Shown here in pieces: positions 27,013-35,899 of a stretch of DNA of 64,000 nt (position 1 is the stretch's first letter; every line of letters starts with the position of its first letter). The position numbers were made by a program, and so were the translations under genes. Source of the DNA: Clostridia bacterium (GTDB lineage: Bacteria > Bacillota > Clostridia > Oscillospirales > Acutalibacteraceae); the NCBI GenBank assembly GCA_017480115.1, contig JAFVBH010000077.1, positions 37,357-101,356 of the forward strand. Direction: 5' to 3'. Below the pieces are notes generated by a model. It was given only the letters and a program-made list of their open reading frames with translations, was not told where the DNA came from and searched no databases.

Positions 27013-27049
27013 TTTGTTATCTATTTAACAGTATGCCGACCGCTGTAAA

Positions 27050-27583
27050 TTATTCGTGGTCATGCGCTTCCAATGCGGAAGTGCAGTGGGGGCAGCGGGT
27101 TGCGTCGTCTGCGATCTCGCTCTTGCAGTAGGGGCACAGACGGGGCTCCGGCGCGGGTTCTTCCTCCGCCTCGTCCTTGCCGAGCTTGCTCTTTGCCGCG
27201 TTGCCTGCGGAGTTAATCGCCTTTACGATCAGGAAAATGACGATCGCCATGATCAGGAAGTTGATGATCGCTGTGATCAGATTGCCGTAATTCAGGGTTG
27301 CGATACCCGCTTCCTCTGCCTGCGCCAGCGTGTTGATCGCCGCGTTTGCTTCCTCTAAGGTCTCATAAGCGCCCTTACCGAGAAGTACAAATTTGTTGGA
27401 GAAATCAATGCCGCCGGTGATCAGACCGACCACGGGCATGATAATGTCGTTTACAAGGGAATTTACGATTGCCTGGAACGCGCCGCCGATGATCACACCG
27501 ATGGCAAGGCTCATGGCATTCCCCTTGGAAATAAACTCCTTAAATTCCTTAAAAAGACCTTTGCCTTTTTCTTTTGCTGCCAT
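27050..27583 (-). CDS. mscL: MscL mechanosensitive channel with C-terminal zinc ribbon
   Basis: The 177-residue protein carries the complete MscL core: a short amphipathic N-terminus, [22 protein letters not shown] for the gating helix, the periplasmic loop and a second membrane helix (about 105-125). MscL opens on membrane tension to release solutes in osmotic downshock. After the usual acidic cytoplasmic helix it adds a zinc ribbon with CPYC and CPHC pairs (about 149-167), which ordinary MscL (130-150 residues) lacks. It has its own strong promoter. Confidence 0.93.
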   Translation of the reverse strand: MAAKEKGKGLFKEFKEFISKGNAMSLAIGVIIGGAFQAIVNSLVNDIIMPVVGLITGGIDFSNKFVLLGKGAYETLEEANAAINTLAQAEEAGIATLNYGNLITAIINFLIMAIVIFLIVKAINSAGNAAKSKLGKDEAEEEPAPEPRLCPYCKSEIADDATRCPHCTSALEAHDHE

Positions 27584-27619
27584 AAAATCTCCGTCCTTTC
27601 GGATTATTTCTTTGGTTAT

Positions 27620-27648
27620 ATTTTAATGCAAAAATGCCTGTAAGTCAA
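27620..27648 (-). promoter_or_regulatory. sigma-A promoter of mscL
   Basis: Minus-strand TTGACT (27643-27648), 17-base spacer, TAAAAT (27620-27625). Confidence 0.75.
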
Positions 27649-27747
27649 TACAACTTTAAAAAAACAGCCTAAAATCGTCATATTTTCTTCTGTCATCGCA
27701 TAGGGGCGCGGAATATACTGAAAACAGAAAAACAAGGAGGGATCGAT

Positions 27748-27999
27748 ATGGGCAAACAATTAAGACTTTCCGATTTGCGAAAAGGGCAGCGGGCGTTGGT
27801 CAGCGGCATTGCGGCTGACGATTTTACCGCCTCGAAACTGCGGGCGATCGGCTTTACCGACGGAACGGAGGTGGAATGCCGGGGTTCGGGGATTTTTTCC
27901 GATCCGTCCGCGTATCTGGTAAAGGGTGTGCTGATCGCGCTGCGAAAAAAGAACGCGGATAAAATTAAATGCATCAGAACGGAGAGCGATGCGTCGTGA
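27748..27999 (+). CDS. feoA: FeoA ferrous iron transport accessory protein
   Basis: An 83-residue SH3-like protein of the FeoA family, with LSDLRKGQRALVSGI, KLRAIGFTDGTEVEC and a final GVLIALRKKNADKI strand. FeoA binds the cytoplasmic part of FeoB and is needed for ferrous iron uptake. The ribosome binding site is AAGGAGGG. Its stop overlaps the feoB GTG start by four bases. No clear Fur or other metal-regulator box was identified upstream. Confidence 0.9.
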   Translation: MGKQLRLSDLRKGQRALVSGIAADDFTASKLRAIGFTDGTEVECRGSGIFSDPSAYLVKGVLIALRKKNADKIKCIRTESDAS

Positions 28000-29834
28000 A
28001 TAAAAATACGGCGTCTGCCGTGACGGTCGCTTTTGCGGGAAATCCCAACGTGGGGAAAAGCACGCTGTTTAACGCGCTGACGGGATTGAAGCAGCATACG
28101 GGCAACTGGGCGGGGAAAACAGTGGAAAACGCGGTGGGCAGGTGCAGGCGGGGCGGCAGGGAGATTGTGATCTACGATTTGCCGGGGTGCTACTCTGCAT
28201 TTACGGACACGGCGGAGGAGACCGCCGCCGCAGCATTTTTAAGAGGCAAAACCGTTGACGTTGTCGTTACCGTTATCTCCGCCACCGCAGCGGAGCGGGG
28301 CTTGCGGTTGTTTTTTGAAATCAAAAAGCTGTACCCTCGGGTGATTTTATGCCTGAATATGATGGACGAAGCGGCGCATGAGGGGGTTGTTATCGATATC
28401 GATGGGCTGTCAAAGGCAGTCGGCGTACCGGTGGTTGCCTTGTCTGCGCGGAAAAAACAGGGGATTGACGGACTTATTCAGGCGATCCTGTCATTCCCGG
28501 AGACAGACGCGGAATGCGTACCGCAGGAAACAGACGTCAATACGCGTTCTCATATGCTGTTTTTACAGTATGTTTCCTGTAAGGAAAAAACACATCGAAA
28601 TATTAAAGGCTTTATCGATAAAGTGTTGACAAATAAATACACCGCCTTTCCGGTCATGATCGTCCTGTTGCTGTTTTTATTCTGGTTGACGATTACGGGG
28701 GCGAATTATCCCTCGGAGCTGCTGTCCCGGCTGTTTACCCGGCTGCAGAATGTGCTGACGGGTGTATTTTTACAGGTCAATATTCCGCCTGTTCTAACGG
28801 ATTTTTTGCTGAACGGTATTTACCGCACCCTGTCGTGGGTGGTAGCGGTGATGCTACCCCCCATGGCAGTGTTTTTCCCTCTGTTCACGCTGGCGGAGGA
28901 TTGCGGCTTACTGCCCCGGATCGCTTTTGACCTGGATCGCCCCTTTTGCGCCTGCTCGGCATGCGGCAAGCAGGCGCTGACGATGTGTATGGGGCTGGGC
29001 TGCAACGCGGTGGGCGTAACGGGATGCCGTATCATTGAATCTCCCAGAGAGCGGCTGATCGCGGTGCTGACTAACAGTCTGGTGCCCTGCAACGGCAGAT
29101 TTCCGATTTTAATGACCATGGCGGTTGTTCTTGCGGGCGCGGCGTTTCGGTCGGGATTGGCGGAGGCCGTCAGTCTTACGGCTTGCGTTGTCATCAGTAT
29201 TCTTTGTGTGTTCGCTGTGTCAAAGCTGTTATCCGTGACGATTCTCAGGGGCGTACCATCCTTCTTTGTCTTGGAAATTCCACCGCTGCGGAGACCGGAG
29301 ATAGGGAAAACCATTGTCCGTTCACTTTTGGATCGTACGATTTTTGTTTTAGGCAGGGCTGTAACTGCTGCGATTCCGGCGGGAGCGCTCATTTGGCTGG
29401 CTGCAAATATCTCCGTGGGGGATAAAAGCCTGATCACCCATGCGGCGGCTGTTTTTGAACCGCTGGGAACGCTGATGGGGATCGACGGAATTATTTTTTT
29501 GAGCTTTCTTCTCGCGCTGCCGGCAAATGAGATCATTTTACCCGTGATGCTGATGGCATATCTGGGCGGCAACACGCTTTCTGCGGTGCCGTCGGTGGAG
29601 AGTTTGTCGCCTCTGCTGGCAGGGCTGGGCTGGACAAAAATCACCGTCCTGTGCGTGATGATTTTTACGTTGTTTCATTGGCCCTGCGCCACTACGATCA
29701 AAACCGTAAAAAAAGAGACGGGCAGCGGAAAATATACGGCATTGGCAATCCTAATCCCCTCGGTGGTGGGGATACTTCTGTGTATTGTTATGAATTTTTT
29801 GCTCCTGCCTTGGAAAGACGGCTTGACACTTTGA
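27996..29834 (+). CDS. feoB: FeoB ferrous iron transporter
   Basis: A 612-residue protein with an N-terminal G domain: G1 GNPNVGKS (15-22), G2 region TGNWAGKTVEN, G3 DLPG and G4 NMMD. A membrane domain of about eight helices follows with two Gate motifs. CGKQALTMCMGLGCNAVGVTG carries the conserved pore cysteines, and the second Gate appears later. The GTG start at 27996 overlaps feoA (GTGA). The length is shorter than E. coli FeoB (773) but normal for clostridia, as the helical spacer domain is reduced. It imports Fe2+ across the inner membrane. Confidence 0.95.
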   Translation: MNKNTASAVTVAFAGNPNVGKSTLFNALTGLKQHTGNWAGKTVENAVGRCRRGGREIVIYDLPGCYSAFTDTAEETAAAAFLRGKTVDVVVTVISATAAERGLRLFFEIKKLYPRVILCLNMMDEAAHEGVVIDIDGLSKAVGVPVVALSARKKQGIDGLIQAILSFPETDAECVPQETDVNTRSHMLFLQYVSCKEKTHRNIKGFIDKVLTNKYTAFPVMIVLLLFLFWLTITGANYPSELLSRLFTRLQNVLTGVFLQVNIPPVLTDFLLNGIYRTLSWVVAVMLPPMAVFFPLFTLAEDCGLLPRIAFDLDRPFCACSACGKQALTMCMGLGCNAVGVTGCRIIESPRERLIAVLTNSLVPCNGRFPILMTMAVVLAGAAFRSGLAEAVSLTACVVISILCVFAVSKLLSVTILRGVPSFFVLEIPPLRRPEIGKTIVRSLLDRTIFVLGRAVTAAIPAGALIWLAANISVGDKSLITHAAAVFEPLGTLMGIDGIIFLSFLLALPANEIILPVMLMAYLGGNTLSAVPSVESLSPLLAGLGWTKITVLCVMIFTLFHWPCATTIKTVKKETGSGKYTALAILIPSVVGILLCIVMNFLLLPWKDGLTL

Positions 29835-29841
29835 GAATCTA

Positions 29842-29870
29842 TTGATTTTTTATATAAGATATGGTAAAAT
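29842..29870 (+). promoter_or_regulatory. promoter of the polysaccharide cluster
   Basis: TTGATT (29842-29847), 17-base spacer, TAAAAT (29865-29870) with an extended TGn, 34 bases before the first glycosyltransferase. Confidence 0.7.
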
Positions 29871-29903
29871 TTTAATAGCTATTTAAATTTATCGGAGGAG
29901 CTT

Positions 29904-30698
29904 ATGCCTGCTGTTTCGGTGCTGATGGGCGCATATAATTGCGGCGCGACCCTTGCTGCGGCGGTGGAAGCCGTGCAAAATCAAACCTTTACCGACTGGG
30001 AGTTGATTATTTGTGACGACGGCTCGGCGGACGATACCTCGCAGGTCGCGCAAGCGCTTGCCGCGAAGGACAGCAGGATCGTTTTTCTGCAAAACGAAAC
30101 CAATCTCGGCTTGCCGAAAACACTAAATCGGTGCGCCGCAGCCGCTGCGGGCAGATATTTTGCCCGTATGGACGGCGACGATACTTGCGACCCTACGCGG
30201 TTTGAAAAAGAGTATGCCGTCATTTCACAGGGGAAATACGCGGTCGTGAGCTGCGGCATGCGTTTTTTTGACGACGGCGGCGTTTGGGGCAGTAAGCTTT
30301 ATAAGGAACAGCCCAAAAAAAAGGATATGATCTATGCGTCTCCCTTTTGCCATGCGGGGGCGATGTTCAGCGAGGCGGCGTTTAACCGCGTGGGCGGCTA
30401 CAGCGAGCGGACGGATCGCCTGCGGGTGGAGGATTACGATTTGTGGTACCGCATGTACAAGGCGGGCTTTACGGGGTATAATTTACAGGAGCCGCTGTAC
30501 GCCATGCGGGACGACCGCGCCGCGGCGGCGCGACGGAAGCTGAAATACCGCGTCAACGAATATAAGCTGAAAAAAGAGATCGCCCGCAGCTTCAAGCTGG
30601 GGCTGAAAGGGTACTTGCTCGCCTGCAAGCCGATCCTGCTGGGGCTTTGCCCGCCGTTCCTTTATCGTTTGCTGCACCGCGCGAGGCTGTCAAAATGA
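29904..30698 (+). CDS. family 2 glycosyltransferase
   Basis: This 264-residue GT-A enzyme starts SVLMGAYNCGATL. IICDDGSADDTS binds the nucleotide, and the metal-binding DxD is MDGDDT (about 91-96). HAGAMF and VEDYDLWYRM form the acceptor-side signature. It transfers a sugar from a nucleotide donor at the cytoplasmic membrane; donor and linkage cannot be read from sequence. First gene of the cluster, with a GGAGGAG site and four-base overlap with the next gene. Confidence 0.9.
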   Translation: MPAVSVLMGAYNCGATLAAAVEAVQNQTFTDWELIICDDGSADDTSQVAQALAAKDSRIVFLQNETNLGLPKTLNRCAAAAAGRYFARMDGDDTCDPTRFEKEYAVISQGKYAVVSCGMRFFDDGGVWGSKLYKEQPKKKDMIYASPFCHAGAMFSEAAFNRVGGYSERTDRLRVEDYDLWYRMYKAGFTGYNLQEPLYAMRDDRAAAARRKLKYRVNEYKLKKEIARSFKLGLKGYLLACKPILLGLCPPFLYRLLHRARLSK

Positions 30699-31792
30699 AA
30701 AAGAAATTACTGTTTGTAATCCCCAATCTGATGGGCGGCGGCGCGGAACGGGTGCTTGTAAATCTCGTCAACGCGCTGGATAAAGAGAAATTCGACGTAA
30801 CGCTGCTGTCGATTTTTGACTGCGGGATCAATAAAAGCGACCTGTCCGACGCGGTGCATTACCGCTGCATATACAAAAGGCAGTTCCGCGGGAACAGCCG
30901 ACTGTTTGCGCTGTTTTCTCCCGAAAAGCTGCACGATATGTTTATCAAAGAGACCTATGACGTGGAGATCGCCTTTTTAGAGGGCGTTGCGGCGCGGATT
31001 GTGTCGGGTTGTACAAAAAAGTGTACAAAAAAAGTTTGCTGGATCCATACGTCCGTAGCCGCGCCCGACGTTTTTGTCAAGGGGTTTCGGAATCTGACGG
31101 AAGCGCAAAGCTGCTATCAAAGGTTTGACGCCGCCGTCTGTGTGTCTCAATCGGTCAAGCAGGATTTCGATCGGCAGGCGGGGCCGGATGCTACGGTTCT
31201 ATATAATCCCCTTGACGGGGAGAAAATCTTAACCAAAGCGAATGAAAACGCGACGCTGCTTGTCAATGACGGGTTACCGTCGGTCTGCGCGGTGGGAAAG
31301 CTGGAGCCGGTGAAGGGCTTTGAACGGCTGATTCCGATTTGCGCCGCACTCCGGTCAGCGGGGATCCCCGTCCGATTTTATATTTTAGGCGAAGGCAGTG
31401 CGTTTGGGGCGCTGTCGGCATTAATCGGCAAATACGACGTCGGCGATCTGTTTTCGCTGTCGGGATTTCAGGAAAATCCCTATGCCGTCATGGCAAAGTG
31501 CGACGTTTTTGTATGTTCCTCCCGGCGGGAGGGGTTCAGCTCCGTAACGGCGGAGGCGATGTTCTGCAAAACGCCGGTGGTCACGGTGGACGTTCCCGGT
31601 ATGCGGGAGCTGGTGGGCGATTGCGGGCTGATTTGTGAAAATAACGACGAGGCGCTTTACAACGCGCTGAAAACCATGCTGACCGACGGGCAGCTGCGGG
31701 CGCAATGCGCGGCGCGGGCATTTGCGCGCGTGCAGCAGTTTGACCGACAGCATGCCGTCGGCGCGATTGAGGAATTTTTATGGGACTTGTAA
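30695..31792 (+). CDS. family 4 glycosyltransferase
   Basis: A 365-residue GT-B enzyme with the N-terminal acceptor loop PNLMGGGAERVLVNLVNAL. The C-terminal donor domain shows AVGKLEPVKGFERLI, FYILGEGSAFGAL, and the catalytic Glu region SSRREGFSSVTAEAMFCKTPVV. This is the standard retaining GT4 (glycosyl transferases group 1) pattern. The start ATG overlaps the preceding stop (ATGA), and its end overlaps the following gene by 13 bases, indicating a single operon. Confidence 0.9.
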   Translation: MKKKLLFVIPNLMGGGAERVLVNLVNALDKEKFDVTLLSIFDCGINKSDLSDAVHYRCIYKRQFRGNSRLFALFSPEKLHDMFIKETYDVEIAFLEGVAARIVSGCTKKCTKKVCWIHTSVAAPDVFVKGFRNLTEAQSCYQRFDAAVCVSQSVKQDFDRQAGPDATVLYNPLDGEKILTKANENATLLVNDGLPSVCAVGKLEPVKGFERLIPICAALRSAGIPVRFYILGEGSAFGALSALIGKYDVGDLFSLSGFQENPYAVMAKCDVFVCSSRREGFSSVTAEAMFCKTPVVTVDVPGMRELVGDCGLICENNDEALYNALKTMLTDGQLRAQCAARAFARVQQFDRQHAVGAIEEFLWDL

Positions 31793-32604
31793 CGGAAAAA
31801 TGGTCGATTGCATTTCGCCCCGCACAAGGGTATACGGATACAAAAACACCCTATATGAAGGCGCCGGGCAACGTTGGCGGCTGGTACGCCGATCCGTTCC
31901 TGTTTGAAAACGGCGGACGGCTGTATCTTTTTGCGGAATTTTTCTCTTACCGAACGCGAAAAGGCTGTATCGCGGTCGCGGAATTTGACCGAGGGGCGAA
32001 CCGCTTCGGGCATTGGACGGAAATTATTCACGAACCGTTTCACATGTCCTATCCGCTGGTTTTCGCGGACGGGGACGGTATTTATATGCTGCCCGAAACC
32101 GCCGAGGCGGGACAGCTGTTGTTATACAAAGCCGTGCAGTTTCCCTATGGCTGGGAGCGGTACCGCGTGATCTGCGACGGCGTGTCTTACGTGGATACCA
32201 CGCCGCTGCCGCAATCGACGGACGCTATCGCCTATGAACTCGCAAACGGCGCGCCGCAGCGGTGCCTTGTGATCTCGCTGGACGGCAGTCACGCGCCGAC
32301 GGATATTTCAGACAGGCGGGCGCTGAACGTCTCTCGTCCCGGCGGGCTTTGCGTCGGCGACATAATGGTGGCGCAGGATTGCCGCGAGACTTACGGCGGC
32401 GGGTTAAAATTTTTTAACAAGCAGTTTGAAGAAATTTTTTCAATCGCGCCCAAGGATATTGCGGTCTTCGGTGAACGTGGAGCAATTTGCGGCGTGCATA
32501 CTTATAATACGGCGGGCGGGATCGAGGTTATCGACTATAAAACCATGACCGTCAGCCCGGTGCGGATCGCGCACCGGCTCGTCAGTAAAGTCAACGGGAA
32601 GTAA
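31780..32604 (+). CDS. glucosamine inositolphosphorylceramide transferase-like (GIPC transferase N-domain) protein
   Basis: This 274-residue protein has the pattern WYADPFLFENGGRLYLFAEFF, GCIAVAEFD, FHMSYPLVFADGDGIYMLPET and a final HTYNTAGGIEVIDYK. That is a five-blade beta-propeller-like domain named after plant GIPC transferases. Bacterial members occur in polysaccharide and formyl-sugar clusters; their function is not established. The domain resembles GH43/GH32-type propellers with D and E residues at blade tips. It sits between two glycosyltransferases and is probably part of glycan assembly or modification. Confidence 0.72.
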   Translation: MGLVTEKWSIAFRPAQGYTDTKTPYMKAPGNVGGWYADPFLFENGGRLYLFAEFFSYRTRKGCIAVAEFDRGANRFGHWTEIIHEPFHMSYPLVFADGDGIYMLPETAEAGQLLLYKAVQFPYGWERYRVICDGVSYVDTTPLPQSTDAIAYELANGAPQRCLVISLDGSHAPTDISDRRALNVSRPGGLCVGDIMVAQDCRETYGGGLKFFNKQFEEIFSIAPKDIAVFGERGAICGVHTYNTAGGIEVIDYKTMTVSPVRIAHRLVSKVNGK

Positions 32605-32617
32605 AAGGAGGGCGCGC

Positions 32618-33808
32618 GTGAAGATTCTGTTTGTGATCGGCGGGGAGCTGCGGATCAATTCCTCTGCGAATCTCTGTCATCTTGCCTATCTGCGTGGGTT
32701 CGTTGCCGCGGGGCATACGGTGACGCTGCTGACCGCTGCGGACGACGGCGCGACGTTGGATCCCGCCCTTACGATCCCCCGGAGCGTAAAAACCTGCGCT
32801 TACGGCGTTTCTCTGTATGAAAAGCTTTCCCATATCAAGAAGCAGGTCGCGCAGCATGAGAATGTTCCCGCTGCTGCGGTTGGGTCGGAACCGTCGGCAA
32901 ACGGCGGAATGACCGCAAAGCTGAAGGGCGGCCTGCGGGCGTTGTACGGCGTTTACGGACCGGATCACGCGTGGCATATGCACGCGAAGCATTTTCGATC
33001 GGGCGAATCCTATGATTATATGATCTCCGTCTCCTGTCCGTTCATCAGTCACCGCACCGCGTATGAACTGCTGCGGCGGGGGAATGTCCGCTGCGGGAAA
33101 TGGATTCAGATTTGGGAGGATCCGTGGTACGGCGATCTTGCGGGCGATTTTCATACCGACGCGGCGCTGCGGGAGGAGCGTTTTCTTTGCGCGGCGGCGC
33201 AGGACGTGATTTACGTCAGCCCCGTTACGCTGATGTACCAGCAGAAGCTGTTCCCGGAATCGGCGCAAAAGATGCGCTTTGTGCCTACGCCGTCCTATGA
33301 TACGGCGCAGCATGGCGCGGCGGGCGATCCGCATACGTTCGGTTATTTCGGGGATTATGCGCCGTCGGTGAGGAATCTGCGTCCCTTTTATGAGGCGGCG
33401 AAGGACGCGGCTATACGCGCCGTGATCTGCGGCAGCTCCTCCGCGCCGTTTGAAAGCGCGGAAAATGTCGAGGTTCACCCGCGCCTGTCGCTTTCGGCAT
33501 TGGCGGTCTATGAAAAAAGCGCGGGAACGCTGGTGTTCCTGTGCAATCTCTCCGGCGGGCAGATTCCCGGGAAAATTTTCCAGTATTCCGCCACGAATAA
33601 ACCCATTCTGTTTATCCTTGACGGTACGGCGGAGGAACAACAGGCGATCCGGGATTACTTTTCCCCGCTGCGCAGATATGTTTTTTGTGAAAATAACAAG
33701 GAGGATATAAAGAAAGCGATCGACGTTATCCTGTCGGGACAAGCCCCGTCGCATCCGCTGGACTGCTTCTCGGCGGCAAAAACCGTGGACGCGATCCTTT
33801 CCGAATAA
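32618..33808 (+). CDS. GT4-like glycosyltransferase
   Basis: A 396-residue protein starting at GTG 32618 after AAGGAGG. The N-terminus ILFVIGGELRINSSANLCHLAYLRG, the strand HTVTLLTAA and the later KWIQIWEDPWYGDLAGDFH, FGYFGDYAPSVRNL and PGKIFQYSATNKPILFI are typical of GT-B transferases of the group 1 superfamily. The family's EGF-type Glu loop is not obvious, so it may be a divergent member. It lies in the middle of the cluster with four bases to the next gene. Confidence 0.75.
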   Translation: MKILFVIGGELRINSSANLCHLAYLRGFVAAGHTVTLLTAADDGATLDPALTIPRSVKTCAYGVSLYEKLSHIKKQVAQHENVPAAAVGSEPSANGGMTAKLKGGLRALYGVYGPDHAWHMHAKHFRSGESYDYMISVSCPFISHRTAYELLRRGNVRCGKWIQIWEDPWYGDLAGDFHTDAALREERFLCAAAQDVIYVSPVTLMYQQKLFPESAQKMRFVPTPSYDTAQHGAAGDPHTFGYFGDYAPSVRNLRPFYEAAKDAAIRAVICGSSSAPFESAENVEVHPRLSLSALAVYEKSAGTLVFLCNLSGGQIPGKIFQYSATNKPILFILDGTAEEQQAIRDYFSPLRRYVFCENNKEDIKKAIDVILSGQAPSHPLDCFSAAKTVDAILSE

Positions 33809-33812
33809 AATT

Positions 33813-34772
33813 ATGATCTCTGTTATTATTCCCGTTTATAATTTGGAACACTATTTAAAACGCTGTGTGGCTTCCGTCACGGCGCAGACCTGCCGCGATC
33901 TGCAAATTATTTTGGTGGACGACGGTTCCGCCGACGGCAGCGGACGCCTGTGCGACGCGCTTGCGCAAGACGATCCTCGCATCACGGTGATCCATCAGGA
34001 GAACGGCGGGCTTTCCGCCGCGCGGAATACGGGGCTTGACGCGGCGACAGGGGAGTTTATCGCCTTTGTGGACGGCGACGACTGTATCGAAAAAAATATG
34101 CTGCGCGTTCTGCTGGATGCAATCACCGCGCATGCCTGCGATATTGCGGAGTGTAAATTCGATACGTTCAGCCATGCGCCGAAGGAGGAAAAACAAGCCG
34201 CCGGGCAGGTTTGTGTCTGCGACCGACAGTCCGCCATGCGGGCGCTGATCCGCAACACGGACTTTCGGCAGGTGGTATGGAACAAGCTGTATAAACGCGA
34301 TGTAATCGGCGATCTGCGTTTCCCCGCAGGGAAATATCATGAAGATGAATTTTTTACATGGCGGGTCTTTTTGCGGGCGCAAAAAATCGCCGCCGTGGAT
34401 TATTGCGGATATTACTATTTTCAGCGTTCCGACAGCATTATGGGCGTGGGATTTTCCCAAAAACGGCTGGACGCGCTGGAGGCGATGCGGGAACGCAGAG
34501 ATGCGTTAAAAACCGCGATGCCTGCGGTTTATCCCGCATGCTGCGAAGCGTTGGCGGAGAACTGCATCTATCAATACCAGTGTTTTCTGCTGGAGCCCGC
34601 CGCCGATCCCGACGGCGCGTGCAGACAGCGGATTGTTCGGTATTTTAAAGAAAACGACGTTCGCGCGGCAGGGAAAACGGTGGGGCGCAAGCAGCGGTTA
34701 TGGCTGCGTCTGTTTGCCGCCGCGCCTGCGCGGACCGCGTCGCTGCGAAATAAATTACGTATCGGATTTTGA
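33813..34772 (+). CDS. family 2 glycosyltransferase
   Basis: This 319-residue GT-A enzyme shows VSVIIPVYN-like MISVIIPVYNLEHYL, ILVDDGSADGSG, NGGLSAARNTGL and the DxD motif FVDGDD. Acceptor-region motifs VVWNKLYKRD and KYHEDEFFTWR follow, all typical of capsular GT2 enzymes such as the EpsH/CpsJ type. The C-terminal 60 residues are basic and could bind the membrane. The sugar donor is unknown. Confidence 0.9.
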   Translation: MISVIIPVYNLEHYLKRCVASVTAQTCRDLQIILVDDGSADGSGRLCDALAQDDPRITVIHQENGGLSAARNTGLDAATGEFIAFVDGDDCIEKNMLRVLLDAITAHACDIAECKFDTFSHAPKEEKQAAGQVCVCDRQSAMRALIRNTDFRQVVWNKLYKRDVIGDLRFPAGKYHEDEFFTWRVFLRAQKIAAVDYCGYYYFQRSDSIMGVGFSQKRLDALEAMRERRDALKTAMPAVYPACCEALAENCIYQYQCFLLEPAADPDGACRQRIVRYFKENDVRAAGKTVGRKQRLWLRLFAAAPARTASLRNKLRIGF

Positions 34773-34787
34773 AATGAGGATTTTGGA

Positions 34788-35885
34788 TTGAAAACTGTTT
34801 TAGTCGTATTCGGCACACGCCCTGAGGCGATCAAAATGTGTCCGCTGGTCAAGGAACTGAAAACGCGGCGGGAGGTCAAAACGCTGGTCTGCGTGACAGG
34901 GCAGCATCGGGAGATGCTGGACAGCGTGCTGCAGGCGTTTGACGTAACGCCCGATTTTGATTTGAATATCATGAAGCCGCGGCAGACGCTGTTTGACATC
35001 ACGACCGCGATCCTGAACGGGATCCATGCCGTATTTGCGGCGGCAAAGCCGGATATTGTGCTTGTACACGGCGATACCTCCACCGCTTTTGTGACCGCGC
35101 TGGCGGCGTTTTACGACCGCATCCCCGTGGGGCATGTGGAGGCGGGGCTGCGCACCTATGATCTGGACGCGCCCTATCCCGAGGAATTTAATCGGCAGGC
35201 GATCTCGATCACCGCAAAATACAACTTCGCGCCTACGGAAAAAGCAAAGCATAATTTGTTAAAAGAGGGCAGGGCGGCGGACAGTATCCATGTTACCGGC
35301 AATACCGCCATTGACGCGCTGCGGACGACAGTGCGGGAGGATTACCGCCACGACGTGCTGGATTGGGCGGCGGACGCGCGTATGATTCTGATTACCGCCC
35401 ACCGACGGGAGAATCTCGGCGATCCGATGCGCGCCATGTTCCGCGCGATCAAGCGGATCATTGATGATACGCCCGATGTGAAGGCGGTATATCCGATCCA
35501 TCTGAACCCGGCGGTACGCGCCGTCGCGAAAGAGGTGTTCGGCGACGATGCCCGTATCCGCCTGATCGAGCCGCTGGACGTGCTGGATTTCCATAATTTT
35601 TTGGCAAGAAGTTATCTTGTTCTGACCGACAGCGGCGGCATTCAGGAGGAGGCGCCCTCTCTCGGCAAGCCCGTGCTGGTCATGCGCGATACCACCGAGC
35701 GCCCCGAGGGCGTGGAAGCCGGTACGCTGAAGCTGGTCGGCACAGAGGAAGCGACTATTTATCATACCTGCAGGGAGCTGCTGGACAATCCCGCGGCATA
35801 TGACAAAATGGCAAGGGCGAGCAATCCCTACGGCGACGGCTACGCCTCCCGGCGGATCGCCGATATTCTGATGCAAACGGAATGA
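34788..35885 (+). CDS. wecB: UDP-N-acetylglucosamine 2-epimerase
   Basis: A 365-residue non-hydrolysing epimerase that makes UDP-N-acetylmannosamine for surface polymers. It has VFGTRPEAIKMCPLV at the start, LVHGDTSTAF, HVEAGLRTYD, PEEFNRQA, TAHRRENLG, and the C-terminal TDSGGIQEEAPSLGKPVLVMRDTTERPE block. The start is the TTG at 34788 with GAGGA ten bases upstream; no in-frame ATG is nearby. It implies ManNAc or a derivative in the polymer made by this cluster. Confidence 0.94.
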   Translation: MKTVLVVFGTRPEAIKMCPLVKELKTRREVKTLVCVTGQHREMLDSVLQAFDVTPDFDLNIMKPRQTLFDITTAILNGIHAVFAAAKPDIVLVHGDTSTAFVTALAAFYDRIPVGHVEAGLRTYDLDAPYPEEFNRQAISITAKYNFAPTEKAKHNLLKEGRAADSIHVTGNTAIDALRTTVREDYRHDVLDWAADARMILITAHRRENLGDPMRAMFRAIKRIIDDTPDVKAVYPIHLNPAVRAVAKEVFGDDARIRLIEPLDVLDFHNFLARSYLVLTDSGGIQEEAPSLGKPVLVMRDTTERPEGVEAGTLKLVGTEEATIYHTCRELLDNPAAYDKMARASNPYGDGYASRRIADILMQTE

Positions 35886-35899
35886 AAGAAGGTTTTTTG

